In this document: piece after piece, positions 47,778 through 60,502 of the stretch
Layout: each line of letters opens with the position of its first letter
Position numbering within the stretch: the first letter of the stretch is position 1
Origin: Petrosia ficiformis
Taxonomy: Eukaryota; Porifera; Demospongiae; Haplosclerida; Petrosiidae
Reading direction: 5' to 3'
Assembly (NCBI GenBank): GCA_947044365.1
Contig: OX345639.1
Location: 4,072,444-4,136,443 of the forward strand
Length of the DNA: 64,000 nt
Notes under the pieces: model-generated
Told to the model about the DNA's origin: nothing
Seen by the model: the letters and a program-made list of their open reading frames with translations, nothing else
Database searches by the model: none
Position numbers and translations under genes: made by a program

Positions 47778-48473
47778 ATTATATATACATGTATATATAT
47801 ATATATATAATTATAGAGGGGAAAAAATCATAGGGATGTTTTTTCTCAATATATCTTGTTATGTTAGAATTTACTTACCATGACCGTACTGAACAATTCT
47901 TTGGCAAAGATCATTTCTTCCTATTACTTGAAGCACTTGAACCAAGATATTTAAATTTGTTGGACTAATCAGACGAGCTGTAAGAAGTCGTAAAAATATA
48001 TCATTAGCTGAATCAATTTTCTCAATCTCTTCATAACTACATCCTTGTAAAATCAAATCGGAAACAAACAGAGCAAACGTGCGGACATCACGATGTGACA
48101 TACTGTCACCAATTTCTTTGAGAAAGTATTGTAATTTAGATAGTTGATCTGGCTTGGGTAAAACACCACCACTGTCTGTTTGTAGTGAAATCATATCGCT
48201 ATTAGTCGGGTAACAAAGTGGATACTCATCCAACAAATGTTGTTTGTGTACAGCTTCAAGAAGTCGTCTCAATAATACTTCATTACCGTATCCTATCTTG
48301 TTTTCACATTCTAATGCACAAAACAGTTCAAAAGCTGTCTCGATACGTTCCAAGTGACGTTGTGGGAGGTCATAATTACACAGAAATTTGAAACTCTTCA
48401 CATCTCTGCCACCCATGGTTTGACCAATCAAATATAGATTCTTACGAAGATGAAATTTCATTATTGAGGACAT
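45397..48473 (-). CDS. Tandem-DED caspase (caspase-8-like), copy A (662 aa)
   Basis: Two exons: 48473-47879 and 46790-45397, joined in phase 1 to 1,989 nt. The first exon encodes two death-effector domains (about residues 5-80 and 110-190; ends LCQRIVQYGH). A long Ser/Pro/Thr-rich linker follows (about 199-420). The caspase domain starts near HGLAIVVGNDKF. His508 lies in SSHGEGN and Cys550 in QACRV. The usual QACRG is altered: Gly551+1 is Val, while the Cys is kept. YRSPTLGSWF matches the substrate-binding region. This is the layout of initiator caspases recruited by FADD-type adaptors (family knowledge). The gene is paralogous to copy B at 50.3-52.7 kb. The 1.1-kb intron holds TA repeats and a foldback. 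Confidence 0.93.
46791..47878 (-). other. Caspase A intron (1.09 kb) with TA tracts
   Basis: This single intron separates the DED and protease exons. It contains TA microsatellites at about 46875-46906, 47430-47465 and 47725-47772 and the foldback at 47473-47630. GGGTGTGG occurs at 46985-46992. No ORF of note. Confidence 0.75.
47473..47630. repeat. Foldback element, two arms of about 78 bp
   Basis: The left arm runs from ATATAGTACACTTACAG to GATGTGATATAGCCC. It is imperfectly inverted in the right arm (GGGCTATATCACATCC ... CTGTAAGTGTACTATAT) with almost no loop. No coding capacity. Confidence 0.75.
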
Positions 48474-48604
48474 TCTAATCAGCTCTTTTCAGCTTTCTAA
48501 AAGTTAAAATGAAAAAGAACAAAAAAAACCTGCAACCTCTATATAGCAGTCAGCTTAGCCAGTCAGTCAGTCACACCCACTTATGATGTCATACTATTGT
48601 AATA
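48474..48604. promoter_or_regulatory. Divergent promoter caspase A / PIGC
   Basis: 131 bp between opposite starts. A CACACCCAC motif lies at 48572-48580. Confidence 0.5.
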
Positions 48605-49976
48605 ATGGTACAGCCATGGAGAAAAATCCTTTATGTAAAACAAGATTATCCAGATAACTATTTAGATGAGAAACAATTTAAGAAAGACTTGAAACAAAAC
48701 CGTTAGTATTAATAGTACTCTATTGTTTATTTTCATGATTCTCTAACAGTTTACACAAAGACACATAATTTGAGTGATGTTGTATTATCATCCTTTGTTG
48801 TTTTGCAAGAAGTAAACAGGTAAATATCATTTCCAGATTATATATTAATCCTGACGTATTCATATAATAGTGTGTGTTTGTTTATTGGTGTTTTCTGGCT
48901 TGTTGAAGACGGCACTCTGTCACCTACAAGACTTCTTTATTGTTCAATTTTTGCTGTGATTTTACTATGGCTAATTAAATATTCATTGACTAATACTACC
49001 CTATGTGTGACAGGTATGGTTCATTCAATATGATTACTATTGTTACTAATATCTCAATACTGTAGAATGGTTGAAGCAATCGTTATTATTTATTGTTTTT
49101 CTTTGTGGTACTTCACCTGTATTGAAAACATTAACTGAATCTATTAGTACAGACACTATATGGGCTATGACGGTATGTACAAATGTAATACCGATGATTG
49201 GATATGAAAGTATTATTTTAAAGGTTGGAATGCTTTTAACTCATCTTGTTTTTCATAATTATGGGACAGAAGGACCTTTGTGAGTATTTATATAATTATA
49301 TTAATTATCATCATAATTATATTTGATAGAGTATCCGATTCTTTTTCATTGAATGCTGCAATGTTTGCTGCAGTATGCTTAGCTTCTCGTCTTCCTTCAT
49401 CGTTTCATACATTTGTTATAATGGTTTTTGCTGTCATACTGTTTGCTATAATCCCAAATCTAAGAAATGAGTTAAAGGTAATTATTGTTCTCACAACAAA
49501 CATTGTGACTTGAAACAATCGAGACAGTAGTATAGTATAACTCACAAACATTATTGAGACATTGGATTATACTTGTATTCTTATTGTAATTCAATTGTCT
49601 TCTATACAGTTACTATGTAAGTTGTATCTCTTTATATAGATCAGTCATCCCTTGCTATCACTATTCTTATCTGGTTTCCTGTCTTCAATCACTTTATTTA
49701 CTCTCTTCCTAACTTCTATAATTAGTATTCTATTTTATGTATTTGAAGTTGCAGTCATCACTTTTGTTTGTCCATTTTGGTTCGTTAAACTTCAATATCT
49801 CAAAAAGTAAGTTCATTTTAGATAATTTATTGTATATTTGTATGTATTACCAATATGATGCTATTAAGATAGTTTATAACAATAGTGTATTATAAATTAT
49901 AGTGTACTTTTATGTCCAATCTTCTGTCAACAGTACAATTCATGGTCCTTGGGATGAAGCAACTATTAAACTTTAA
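48605..49976 (+). CDS. PIGC: GPI-GlcNAc transferase subunit PIGC (GPI2)
   Basis: About six exons. It starts [20 protein letters not shown]. The middle has [21 protein letters not shown], which is nearly invariant in PIG-C, then [32 protein letters not shown] and hydrophobic spans. It ends [13 protein letters not shown]. Several membrane segments are expected. PIG-C is part of the ER complex that adds GlcNAc to phosphatidylinositol, the first step of GPI-anchor synthesis (family knowledge). A 51-nt GT...AG segment in the middle is in frame and may be either coding or a retained-looking intron; removing it gives the better family match. It lies between the two caspase genes, on the other strand. 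Confidence 0.96.
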
Positions 49977-50273
49977 AGGTATTATTTTCATAATCAAATA
50001 ACACAATATCATAACTCTATTGATAAATAGATTATAAAAATGTACAACCATAATTTGCTGAAAGGGAAGTTTTCTCACATAATACATTATTAGACTTCTC
50101 AAACATTGCGCAATCATGCATTGTACAGTTTTCATCTGTCATTCTAAATTATCATTTCTAGTAGCATAATTATATTGTAATGCTATTTAGCTTAATATGT
50201 TAATAATCTACAAAACTGTTTAAAAATAAACAAAGGAAAGAAATATGTTGTCATGGTTACATATTTAATATGT

Positions 50274-52683
50274 TCAGTGTGAGTAAGTAGGTAGGAATTT
50301 TACTTCTTTTCGTAATCGATCAACAACTTCTGTACATTGTTTATAGCCTTCTTTCGTATAAGCATCAGATACATTACTATTGACCTTTTTCATCATATTA
50401 CTCAAACCCATTGCATGTGCAGATTTAGTGAAAACATCGCAAAGTTCTGAAATAAACCATGAACCATGTCTACGACTTCGATATGCAGCTTTCCCTGTGG
50501 GTGTAGCATAACCAAATAGGTAATCAACTTCAACTGGTAGACTAAAGTTGCCATCTTTTTCAATGGAGATACCCTTTTCTTCTCTGTCCCCTCGGCAAGC
50601 CTGAACAAAGAACAATTTGGGTTTGCTCACAAGTGTACGACAGAAAGTTCCCTTGACGAGACCTGTGAGATCTTGTATGTTAACAGGTAGGCTGTCAGAA
50701 CCGAATATTTTTCCTTCTTCACCATGTGTAAGAATGCAGCACACGAAACTATCAAATGCTGTATGATCGCGACTGCTTACTTCTTTCATTTTGTCAACCA
50801 TTTGTTCTGATGTCAGATTTTCATATGACTCAACTTTGTAACGAAGAAATTCAAAAGTTGAAACGAGAGTCTTTTGATCCATTTCAGCTCCTCCTCTGTC
50901 AGTTAGCTGCTCATACTCTTCCTCAACCTGAAAGAATGTATAATTATTAAAAATTATACAATACCCATGAGGATTTTGATTCATCGGGTAGCACTCTATT
51001 TTCAAGTTTGAGAGAGACAGCGTTGAAGTATCAACTATCTGTTGTATTTCCTGATTTTTTTGCCTTAAAGCATCTTGTAAACGTTGAATTTCAAGGGGGA
51101 AGTTAATTTCTGACTCTGTTGGTTTCTGTTTACTGAGCTGTTCATTGTAAAGTTCTTTTTCCTTTCGAACTAACCCCCCTTCATATGGTGTACCATCGTT
51201 ACTTCCACTAGTTATTGAAAGAGACCTTTGGCTTCCATTATTATGATCAAATACATCTGACCAGTTGTATTGTTGATTTAAGCTGGGAATATTGTCTCTT
51301 GATGGCTTCCTCAGTGAGCTGGTTTCACTGGATGGTGGAGTATCATTGCTTACATTTGTTACAGTGTTTTGGTCATTTATACTGTCCTGAGGTGGTGATA
51401 TGGAGAATTGGAGATTATTTGGACGAAGAGGTACATTGACAGGTGGGGTAGATGCTAGGTATAATTCTTCTGGTGGGAAAAATGGTTTGTTTAAATAGCC
51501 TGGGAAAGCATCTGTAATAAAGAGATATATTAACCAGTAAAAACAGAATCAACATTGAATTAAAATAAAAACAATGTGTGAACTACCTTATATAGTATAT
51601 AGTATAAAACAACACACTGTTTTAGGTTATGTCATTACAATCATCACATCCTTCAACATGAATGAATATACAAAGTATTTACACATTACACTTATCAAAC
51701 TGAAAGGGTATTTTATGTTGTCATGTGAAAACAAGCACACATTTGTAAATATGTAATGGTATGTCGTCCTGTTGTAACTGAAAGATAAACGCAATTATCA
51801 GAGGGAAAAACAACAAAAAATAGTTTTATAATCATTAGTCTTATTTTGTATATACATGTAATATCATGATAAAGCACAGGTTTAGTCTATGGACAACTGA
51901 ACTGTATTTAAAGTATGTCTCAAATTGTATAGAAATAAAAGCACTTAAATATCTGACCCATGATTGCTATGGTAACATACTCTGTTATCAGGTTTCCATA
52001 TTAGTGAAAACCTTAATGTTAATCAATAAAATTAAAATTAAATTCTCACCATATGGAGTAGATAGTGCAGGTGAAGGAATAACTGAAGGAGGACCATTAC
52101 CATATAGTTTGTGAGTAACACTATAATATTCATCTACAATCCTACAAAGATCCTGACGTCCCATTTCATTCAGTTCAATATATAATATATCAAGATTAGT
52201 TGATGTTATAGCAAGTCGTTGATTCATTAACGTGAAGAGTTGATATGCTGAGTGTATATGATCTGGTGTTATATGAAGATAGTTTTTACACCAGGCAAAT
52301 GCGAGTTGATCAACTTCTTCGCTATTGAGTCTCTCCGATAATGTGAGAAGAAAATTTGTGAAACGTTCATTAGGTGATATGATATCTCCATTGCTTGTTG
52401 GTGAAGTCTGGTGTTGCTCTGGTGGTGGTACACAGAGTCCGAATGCAATGAAGCATGAACGAAGCTGTGGGCGACCAATATTTATGAACTGCCGAGATAT
52501 ATAATCCAAGTTGTCTGATCCTAACAAGCCTTTCTCTTCTAAAGCAGTAAACAGATCTCTAGGGGAGTGTATACGCTCTCTTTGTGATTCAGGTATCGCA
52601 TCACGACAAGCAAACTTCAACTTTTCCAAATCTTTCTGTCCGATTTCTCCTGATACTCGAAGCAATGCTCTTCTATATTCCAT
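50274..52683 (-). CDS. Tandem-DED caspase (caspase-8-like), copy B (623 aa)
   Basis: Two exons: 52683-52050 and 51511-50274, phase 1, 1,872 nt. This is the same layout as copy A. Exon 1 encodes two DEDs (start MEYRRALLRVSGEI; second ends GRQDLCRIVDEYY). Exon 2 begins with a disordered linker and a short coiled stretch (IQRLQDALRQKNQEIQQ). The caspase domain begins ECYPMNQNPHGYCIIF. The catalytic dyad is His474 (THGEEG) and Cys517 (QACRG, canonical). GKAAYRSRRHGSWF matches the small-subunit binding loop. A 38-nt stretch near 50970 resembles a tiny intron but encodes the conserved first beta strand, so I read through it. The intron position between DED and protease exons is shared with copy A, supporting duplication. 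Confidence 0.95.
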
Positions 52684-52807
52684 CTCATTAGATCTTTCTT
52701 CTATTAAAATTGCTATTTAATCTTCCTTAGTCAAGCAATAAGGGATTTTTTTAGGGTAATTACCATACACACACATTGTTATGTGCCACGCCCATTAATT
52801 AACTGGT
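52684..52807. promoter_or_regulatory. Divergent promoter caspase B / WDR31
   Basis: 124 bp between starts. CCACGCCC lies at 52786-52793, 15 bp before the WDR31 ATG. Confidence 0.5.
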
Positions 52808-54579
<1,772 letters not shown>

Positions 54580-54643
54580 TTATTATTATTGGTAACCCGA
54601 TCACTTGTAAAATGTATCAACTTAAAATAATAAATTATTATCA

Positions 54644-57600
54644 TTATGTTGTATGTTTGATTGGTGTGTTTGGAGGAACTGGCATTGATCCAAACCAAGA
54701 CATCTGTAATTATATAACATATGATAGATTATTGGATAACTTGTAATGATAATTATACCTTGTATTGTAAATAATCTTGTATATATTTCTCCTCTTCTGT
54801 ACTCAATTCTAATAATGTTGATATAGCACATACAAGTTGACAAGCCTATAGTGAATATAATATATTCAGTAATTAACTAATCAATGAAGCTTACTTCATC
54901 TTCTCTGCTACATATAAACCTCACCACTACATTCTTCAAATATCTTAAAGGGTATTGTTAAGAAAATATTATTTGATTAATGGAGGGAATAAATTCCACA
55001 CACCAGCTGAGATTGAACACATGATAAACTCCTGATCTGGTGTTTCAGTAGTTGAAAATCACCTGACTGAAATCAGGCATTGTCGTGTATGGAATTTTTT
55101 ACAAATAGTTTATAAGGATACTGGAAATTGACATCAGAAGCAATAGCTAAGCGATGAGTAGGTAATGGACCAGTATTTTTGAGTAACATTGGAGGAGGTT
55201 TTGGTGGTTCAATTGATTCCTGTGTTTTCTATAAATAAGATATCATTAGTTGTAATGGTTTGTGTTAGTATATTTACTTACAAATCCTTTGCTTAATGCT
55301 TTCTTCATGTCTGAAATCTTCTGTTGTTGAATACGTATTGTCTAATATTAATTGTTAATGAAACTAAAATCTTTTTTAGTTATAATTATTTTTACTTTAT
55401 TTTTATCTATCAAATCTTCTTCTAGTTGCTCATTTTCTATTTTCAATTCTCGTATCTTGAGAAGTATTTGATACTGTAATCACGTGACAATCACATGGTA
55501 TATCTATATTAACCTGATTCTGATAGAAGGCAGTTAAATCCATACTAATGGTTGCCATGTCAACATGATTCTCAACAGGAAGAATAGCTGGAGGACTTTC
55601 TGGTTCTCTTTCATTATCGTCTTCACAAACATATCCAACAAGTGGATTAGCATCTCTTCTAAATACCACTCCTGGAGCATGAAGTTTATTAGAGAATGTG
55701 TCAACCATACTGGTTCGTGAAAATCCCTCTAGTACAGCTCTTGTAACAGGTTCATCGGGCAGTTCATTAACTACTCGTTCTAACTGTTGCTCTTTGTCTG
55801 TAAAATACAACAGTTTTAAATTGCATCAAAATTAATAATAATTATAATATTATACCTTTTAGCTGTGATTGAACATCTTGTAACTGTTGTTTTAAATCCT
55901 CCATCACTTTTTCATGTTCAAGAGATCTCTCTTGTATTTGTAATGAGTAATTAGATGCTTGTTCTAAAAGCTGTAAAAAATGTTTTTTTTTAGTAAATAG
56001 AGATGAAGTATTTAATACATTGATACCTCCTTCTGTTGTTCTTCAATTCTGTTTTTTTGTTCATCTACATACACATCAAGCTGTTCCCTTTTTCTATCAA
56101 CATCAGAGAGTTGTTTCTGCAACATTTTCAACATTCCACTCAGATCAACAAGTTTGGCATCTTTTTCTACCACAGATGTTTGAAATGACGTTACTTTTTC
56201 TTGCAGTTCGTACTGAAGAGATACTTATAACTTATTAACATAAATCATATTCTATATCTTACTATCTTTTTGATATCTACTGCTTGTTCATCATGTTTTT
56301 GTTTTGACTGTGCTGATAACTATAATAAAAGTAATGTAATAGTTAACTATATAGTACATGTACACGTAGTTAACTATAGTACATGTACACGTAGTTAACT
56401 ATAGTACATGTAATAGATAACTATATAGTTAATGTACATGTAGTTAAATATAGTACATGTAATAGTTAACTATATAGAACATGTACACGTAGTTAACTAT
56501 AGTAGTACATGTAATAGTTAACTATATAGAACATGTACATGTAGTTAACTATAGTACATGTAATAGTTAACTATATAGTACATGTAGTTAACTATAGTAC
56601 ATGTAATAGTTAACTATATAGTACATGTACATGTAGTTAACTATAGTATATGTACGTAATAGTTAACTATAATTATAGTACATGTACATGTAGTTAACCA
56701 TAGTACATGTACATGTAATAGTTAACTATATAGTACATGTACATGTAGTTAACTATAGTACATGTAATAGTTAACTATATAGTACATGTACATGTAGTTA
56801 ACTATAGTACATGTAATAGTTAACTATATAGTACATGTACATGTAGTTAACTATAGTACATGTAACAGTTAACTATATAGTACATGTACATGTAGTTAAC
56901 CATAGTACATGTAATAGTTAACTATATAGAACATATACATGTAGTTAACTATAGTAGTACATGTAATAGTTAACTATATAGAACATGTACATGTAGTTAA
57001 CTATAGTAGTACATGTAATAGTTAACTATATAGTACATGTACATGTAGTTAACTATAGTAGTACATGTAATAGTTAACTTTATAGTACATGTACATGTAG
57101 TTAACCATAGTACATGTAATAGTTAACTATATAGATGTAGTTAACTATAGTAGTACATGTAATAGTTAACTATATAGTACATGTACATGTAGTTAACTAT
57201 AGTACATGTAATAGTTAACTATATAGTACATGTACATGTAGTTAACCATAGTACATGTAATAGTTAACTATATAGATGTAGTTAACTATAGTAGTACATG
57301 TAATAGTTAACTATATAGTACATGTACATGTAGTTAACTATAGTACATGTAATAGTTAACTATATAGTACATGTACATGTAGTTAACCATAGTACATATA
57401 ATAGTTAACTATATAGAACATGTACATGTAGTTAACTACGTAATAGTTAACTATATAGAACATGTACATGTAGTTAACTATAGTAGTACATGTAATAGTT
57501 AACTATATAGTACATGTACATGTAGTTAACTATAGTACATGTAATAGTTAACTATATAGAACATGTACATGTAGTTAACTATAGTACATGTAATAGTTAA

Positions 57601-58948
57601 CTATATAGTACATGTACATGTAGTTAACTAGTAACTACATAATTATATATATAGTAGATGTAGTAGTTACATTTAACTAACTCTTGTTTCTAATATCTCA
57701 ATTTCAAAGTTTCTTTCTCTTAAGCTCCTCTCAAGTTCTGATACCTATGTATATTATATAACACATTTTAATTACATATTCTCAGACACAATACAATTAT
57801 ACTTCTTTTTGTAGTCTTTTAATTGTTTGATTCTCATCATAACTGCTATAAAGTTGAAGTCTATTAATATAATTATAATAATGATGATTAAAAAGAGCTC
57901 ATATAAACCTTGAAGTGAGGCTTTCTACACTCCAAGTCAATTCAGAAATCTTTGTTTCCATTATCTTTTGTTGTACATTTTTCTGATACAGTAAAACTAA
58001 AGTAAAATATTTATTAAGTATAATAAATATTACTACCTGTTCAAGTTGAGTTTCAAGTTGTATCACTTCTGTTCGTAGTTCTTCTTCACTTGTTTCTTTA
58101 ACCTTAACCAAATCATCATATTCATTTCTTAATATTCCTAAATCGTTACTTAATTGACTCAAAATCAACTGTAGATCAGTAACCTAATATATATATATGT
58201 ATAATTATATGTATAATTATATCATCAAACCAAGTCACAAGCCAATCTACTGACATCTCAAACATCTGTAATTTTATGCTACAGAAATATACACCCCTCA
58301 AAACAAAGAGGGTAACAGCATTTGAATTTCAACAGTACATTAATGCTCATGGCTCTAACAGATAATATTTCTGATCAAAACCATTAATAAGGCAGGATTG
58401 ATTTTTAAATGAAAATCAGTACCAAGGCTATACATATATATAGTTCAGGGTGAAATTAGAATTTAGAGAGAATACTAAAATGCTCTCGGTTCAACAGATA
58501 ATATTACTGATCAAAACCACTTTTTAAACATGATAAGGACATCATTATGTAACTCTAGGAAGCGTTTTGGCCCACGATTGATTTTTTAAAGAAAAGATCA
58601 GTACCAAGGCTATAGTTCAGGATAAAATTATCTAAAGTGCTCTCCTAATACAGATAGAGAATAGGTACTTACATTTGTTTGCTGATGTGAGTCTTCTTCA
58701 CTAATAACTTCTTCATCATTCTGTTCTTCAATTTTAGATTGTTTATTATCAGTCTGATCATTATCATTTAATATCTCATTGTTTTCTATAATTGTAGTTG
58801 GTACTATATTATCATCAAATGATAATGTTTCATTTTCTGCTAATGGAGATCTGACAGCCACACCAGGTGGACGTCTAGGAGATGCAGAGATTTTGTCTAA
58901 ATTACCTTCCTCACCAGCTTCTATCTTCTCCTTCAACTTCTTAAACAT
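54644..58948 (-). CDS. GOLGA1: GRIP-domain golgin (golgin-97-like)
   Basis: A multi-exon coiled-coil gene. The start MFKKLKEKIEAGEEG at 58948 resembles golgin-97's MFAKLKKKI. A disordered acidic segment follows (SPLAENETLSFDD, SEEDSHQQ). Then come many short exons of heptad coiled coil (58170-55420). The C-terminal GRIP domain spans three exons: RYLKNVVVRFICSRED, EACQLVCAISTLLELSTEEE, and YIQDYLQYK with MSWFGSMPVPPNTP. The invariant GRIP Tyr (RYLKN) is present, and the MSWFG end is a golgin-97 feature. It is expected to tether vesicles at the trans-Golgi through Arl1 (family knowledge). An upstream in-frame ATG at 58963 is possible. One intron is inflated by a 1.3-kb satellite. Confidence 0.9.
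54984..55108. mobile_element. Small MITE-like insertion in golgin intron
   Basis: About 125 bp. The left end GGGAATAAATTCCACACACC and the right end GTGTATGGAATTTTTTAC are imperfect inverse copies. An internal CTGATCTGGTG...CCTGACTGAAATCAGG also folds. It separates the GRIP exon from the preceding one. Confidence 0.4.
56330..57640. repeat. Palindrome-rich satellite, about 49-bp unit, about 1.3 kb
   Basis: More than 20 head-to-tail copies of a unit made of AGTACATGTAATAGTTAACT followed by ATATAGTACATGTACATGTA and GTTAACTAT. Each unit contains self-complementary cores (GTACATGTAC, AGTTAACT). Units vary by small deletions. The array sits in one golgin intron. Confidence 0.95.
58290..58630 (+). 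repeat. Dispersed repeat copy in golgin intron
   Basis: About two degenerate units carry ATCAGTACCAAGGCTATA, CTAACAGATAATATTTCTGAT and GATAAGGACATCATTATGTA, related to the KIF14 and EDEM3 intron copies. Confidence 0.75.
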
Positions 58949-59213
58949 CACTCTCTGTTTCAAACTAATTCAGTTTGCAAAGGGTTAAGATTACAGTTTG
59001 GAAAGGGTTAACTAATCCACATGGTTTAATTAATTCAACATCATTTACATGCAACACTCATGATCAATATAATTAGTAGAGCTAAAGGTTTCATAAATTC
59101 TGTTTACGAAAGTTGAAACATAATTTAGTGAAAATAAGTTAGTTAACCAAGTGTAATACAGTTTACAAAGGGTTATATAATACAGTTTAGAAAGGGTTAA
59201 TGTTTTCAACCTC
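58949..59213. promoter_or_regulatory. Divergent promoter golgin / threonine aldolase with four repeated motifs
   Basis: A 265-bp gap holding four direct copies of CAGTTT(A/G)(C/G)AAAGGGTTA-like sequence: two near 58970-59010 and two near 59158-59202. The regulatory role is inferred. Confidence 0.5.
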
Positions 59214-60410
59214 ATGGGCAGTAATCTTATTTGTAGAGCTCAAAGTTTCTCACATTCTGTTATTTGCAAGTATAAACTGTTAGCTGTGAGTTCTCAATCG
59301 TTCTGTTTATATTCAAAAGATAGCATGTCTCGTGTCATTGATATGAGAAGTGATACTGTAACCACACCCACCTATGAGATGAGGGAAGCCATGAGAAATG
59401 CAGTAGTTGGTGATGATGTTTATGGAGAAGATCCCACTGTTAAACAATTACAAGAAAAGGTTGCTGCTATGTTAGGGAAAGAATCGTCATTATTTTTCCC
59501 GTCTGGTACAATGGCAAACCTAACTGGTATAATGGCCCATGCTTCTCAAAGAGGTGATGAAGTAATATTAGGCGATCGATCTCACATATCCACATTTGAA
59601 CAGGGAGGTGTTTCACAGATAGGTGGGATATTTGCACGTCAAGTTCTAAACAAAGACGATGGAACGTTTGATCTTTATGAGGTCTGTAGTAAGATACAGT
59701 TTGGTGGATATGATGGTCATTGTTGTCATACTAAAGTAATATGCATTGAGAATACTCACAATCTTTGTGGTGGAAGAGTTGTACCATTAGATTTTATTAT
59801 CAGGTTATCATCTATTGCTCGTAAAAGTAATATTAAGTTACATGTTGATGGGGCAAGACTATTTAATGCAGCTACTGCTCTTCAAGTACCAGCTTCAGAG
59901 TTAGTTAAGCATTGTGATTCTGTGAGTATCTGTTTATCCAAAGGTCTTGGTGCGCCTGTGGGCTCCCTTCTTGTTGGGAAAAAAGAATTTATAGATAAAA
60001 GTCTTCGAATACGTAAATCATTGGGTGGTGGTATGAGGCAGATTGGAATTTTAGCAGCAGCTGGTATAACAGCTCTCGATAATATTTTACCATTGCTACA
60101 AAATGATCATGATAATGCCAAGATATTTTGTAATAGGTTGTTGGAGATGATTGATCTTGGTATACATGTGGATCCTAAACAAATAGAAACTAACATTGTA
60201 ATATTTGAAGTTAGAAGATCTGATCTTTCAGCCAAACGTTTCTGTGATCTACTAGAGCAACGTATATCGGAAGATGTACCTGTTATAAGAATGTCAGCTA
60301 TAGGAATAATGGGTAGTAAAGTACGTGCTGTTACACATCATCAAATCAACAGAGATGATATTGATAGTGCTATTGCTAGAATGCAAGAAGTGTTACAGCA
60401 AAAATATTGA
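59214..60410 (+). CDS. L-threonine aldolase, intronless, with possible mitochondrial presequence (398 aa)
   Basis: A single-exon PLP enzyme. Residues 1-38 are basic and Ser-rich without acidic residues until Asp36, like a mitochondrial presequence; Met38 ([13 protein letters not shown]) is the start expected for the mature enzyme. Family motifs: [69 protein letters not shown] and [15 protein letters not shown], where Lys243 binds the cofactor. Near the C-terminus comes [14 protein letters not shown]. It splits L-threonine (or allo-threonine) into glycine and acetaldehyde (family knowledge). The lack of introns contrasts with its neighbours. Confidence 0.95.
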   Translation: MGSNLICRAQSFSHSVICKYKLLAVSSQSFCLYSKDSMSRVIDMRSDTVTTPTYEMREAMRNAVVGDDVYGEDPTVKQLQEKVAAMLGKESSLFFPSGTMANLTGIMAHASQRGDEVILGDRSHISTFEQGGVSQIGGIFARQVLNKDDGTFDLYEVCSKIQFGGYDGHCCHTKVICIENTHNLCGGRVVPLDFIIRLSSIARKSNIKLHVDGARLFNAATALQVPASELVKHCDSVSICLSKGLGAPVGSLLVGKKEFIDKSLRIRKSLGGGMRQIGILAAAGITALDNILPLLQNDHDNAKIFCNRLLEMIDLGIHVDPKQIETNIVIFEVRRSDLSAKRFCDLLEQRISEDVPVIRMSAIGIMGSKVRAVTHHQINRDDIDSAIARMQEVLQQKY

Positions 60411-60502
60411 CTGCTAGTATAATTATAAAATATAAATTTAAAATGTAAAGGGTGTGGTTAATTATTAATTTTTAATAATAATTATTAATTATTAAAGGTT
60501 TA

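Noticed and set aside
50946..50985. A 38-nt GTATTG...TTTCAG stretch in caspase B that looks like a tiny intron
   Set aside because: It encodes the conserved IIFNN segment at the start of the caspase domain and keeps the frame; it is also shorter than any convincing intron here.
56330..57640. Possible CRISPR or replication-origin array
   Set aside because: Units are contiguous with no unique spacers, and the setting is an animal intron; a satellite explains it.
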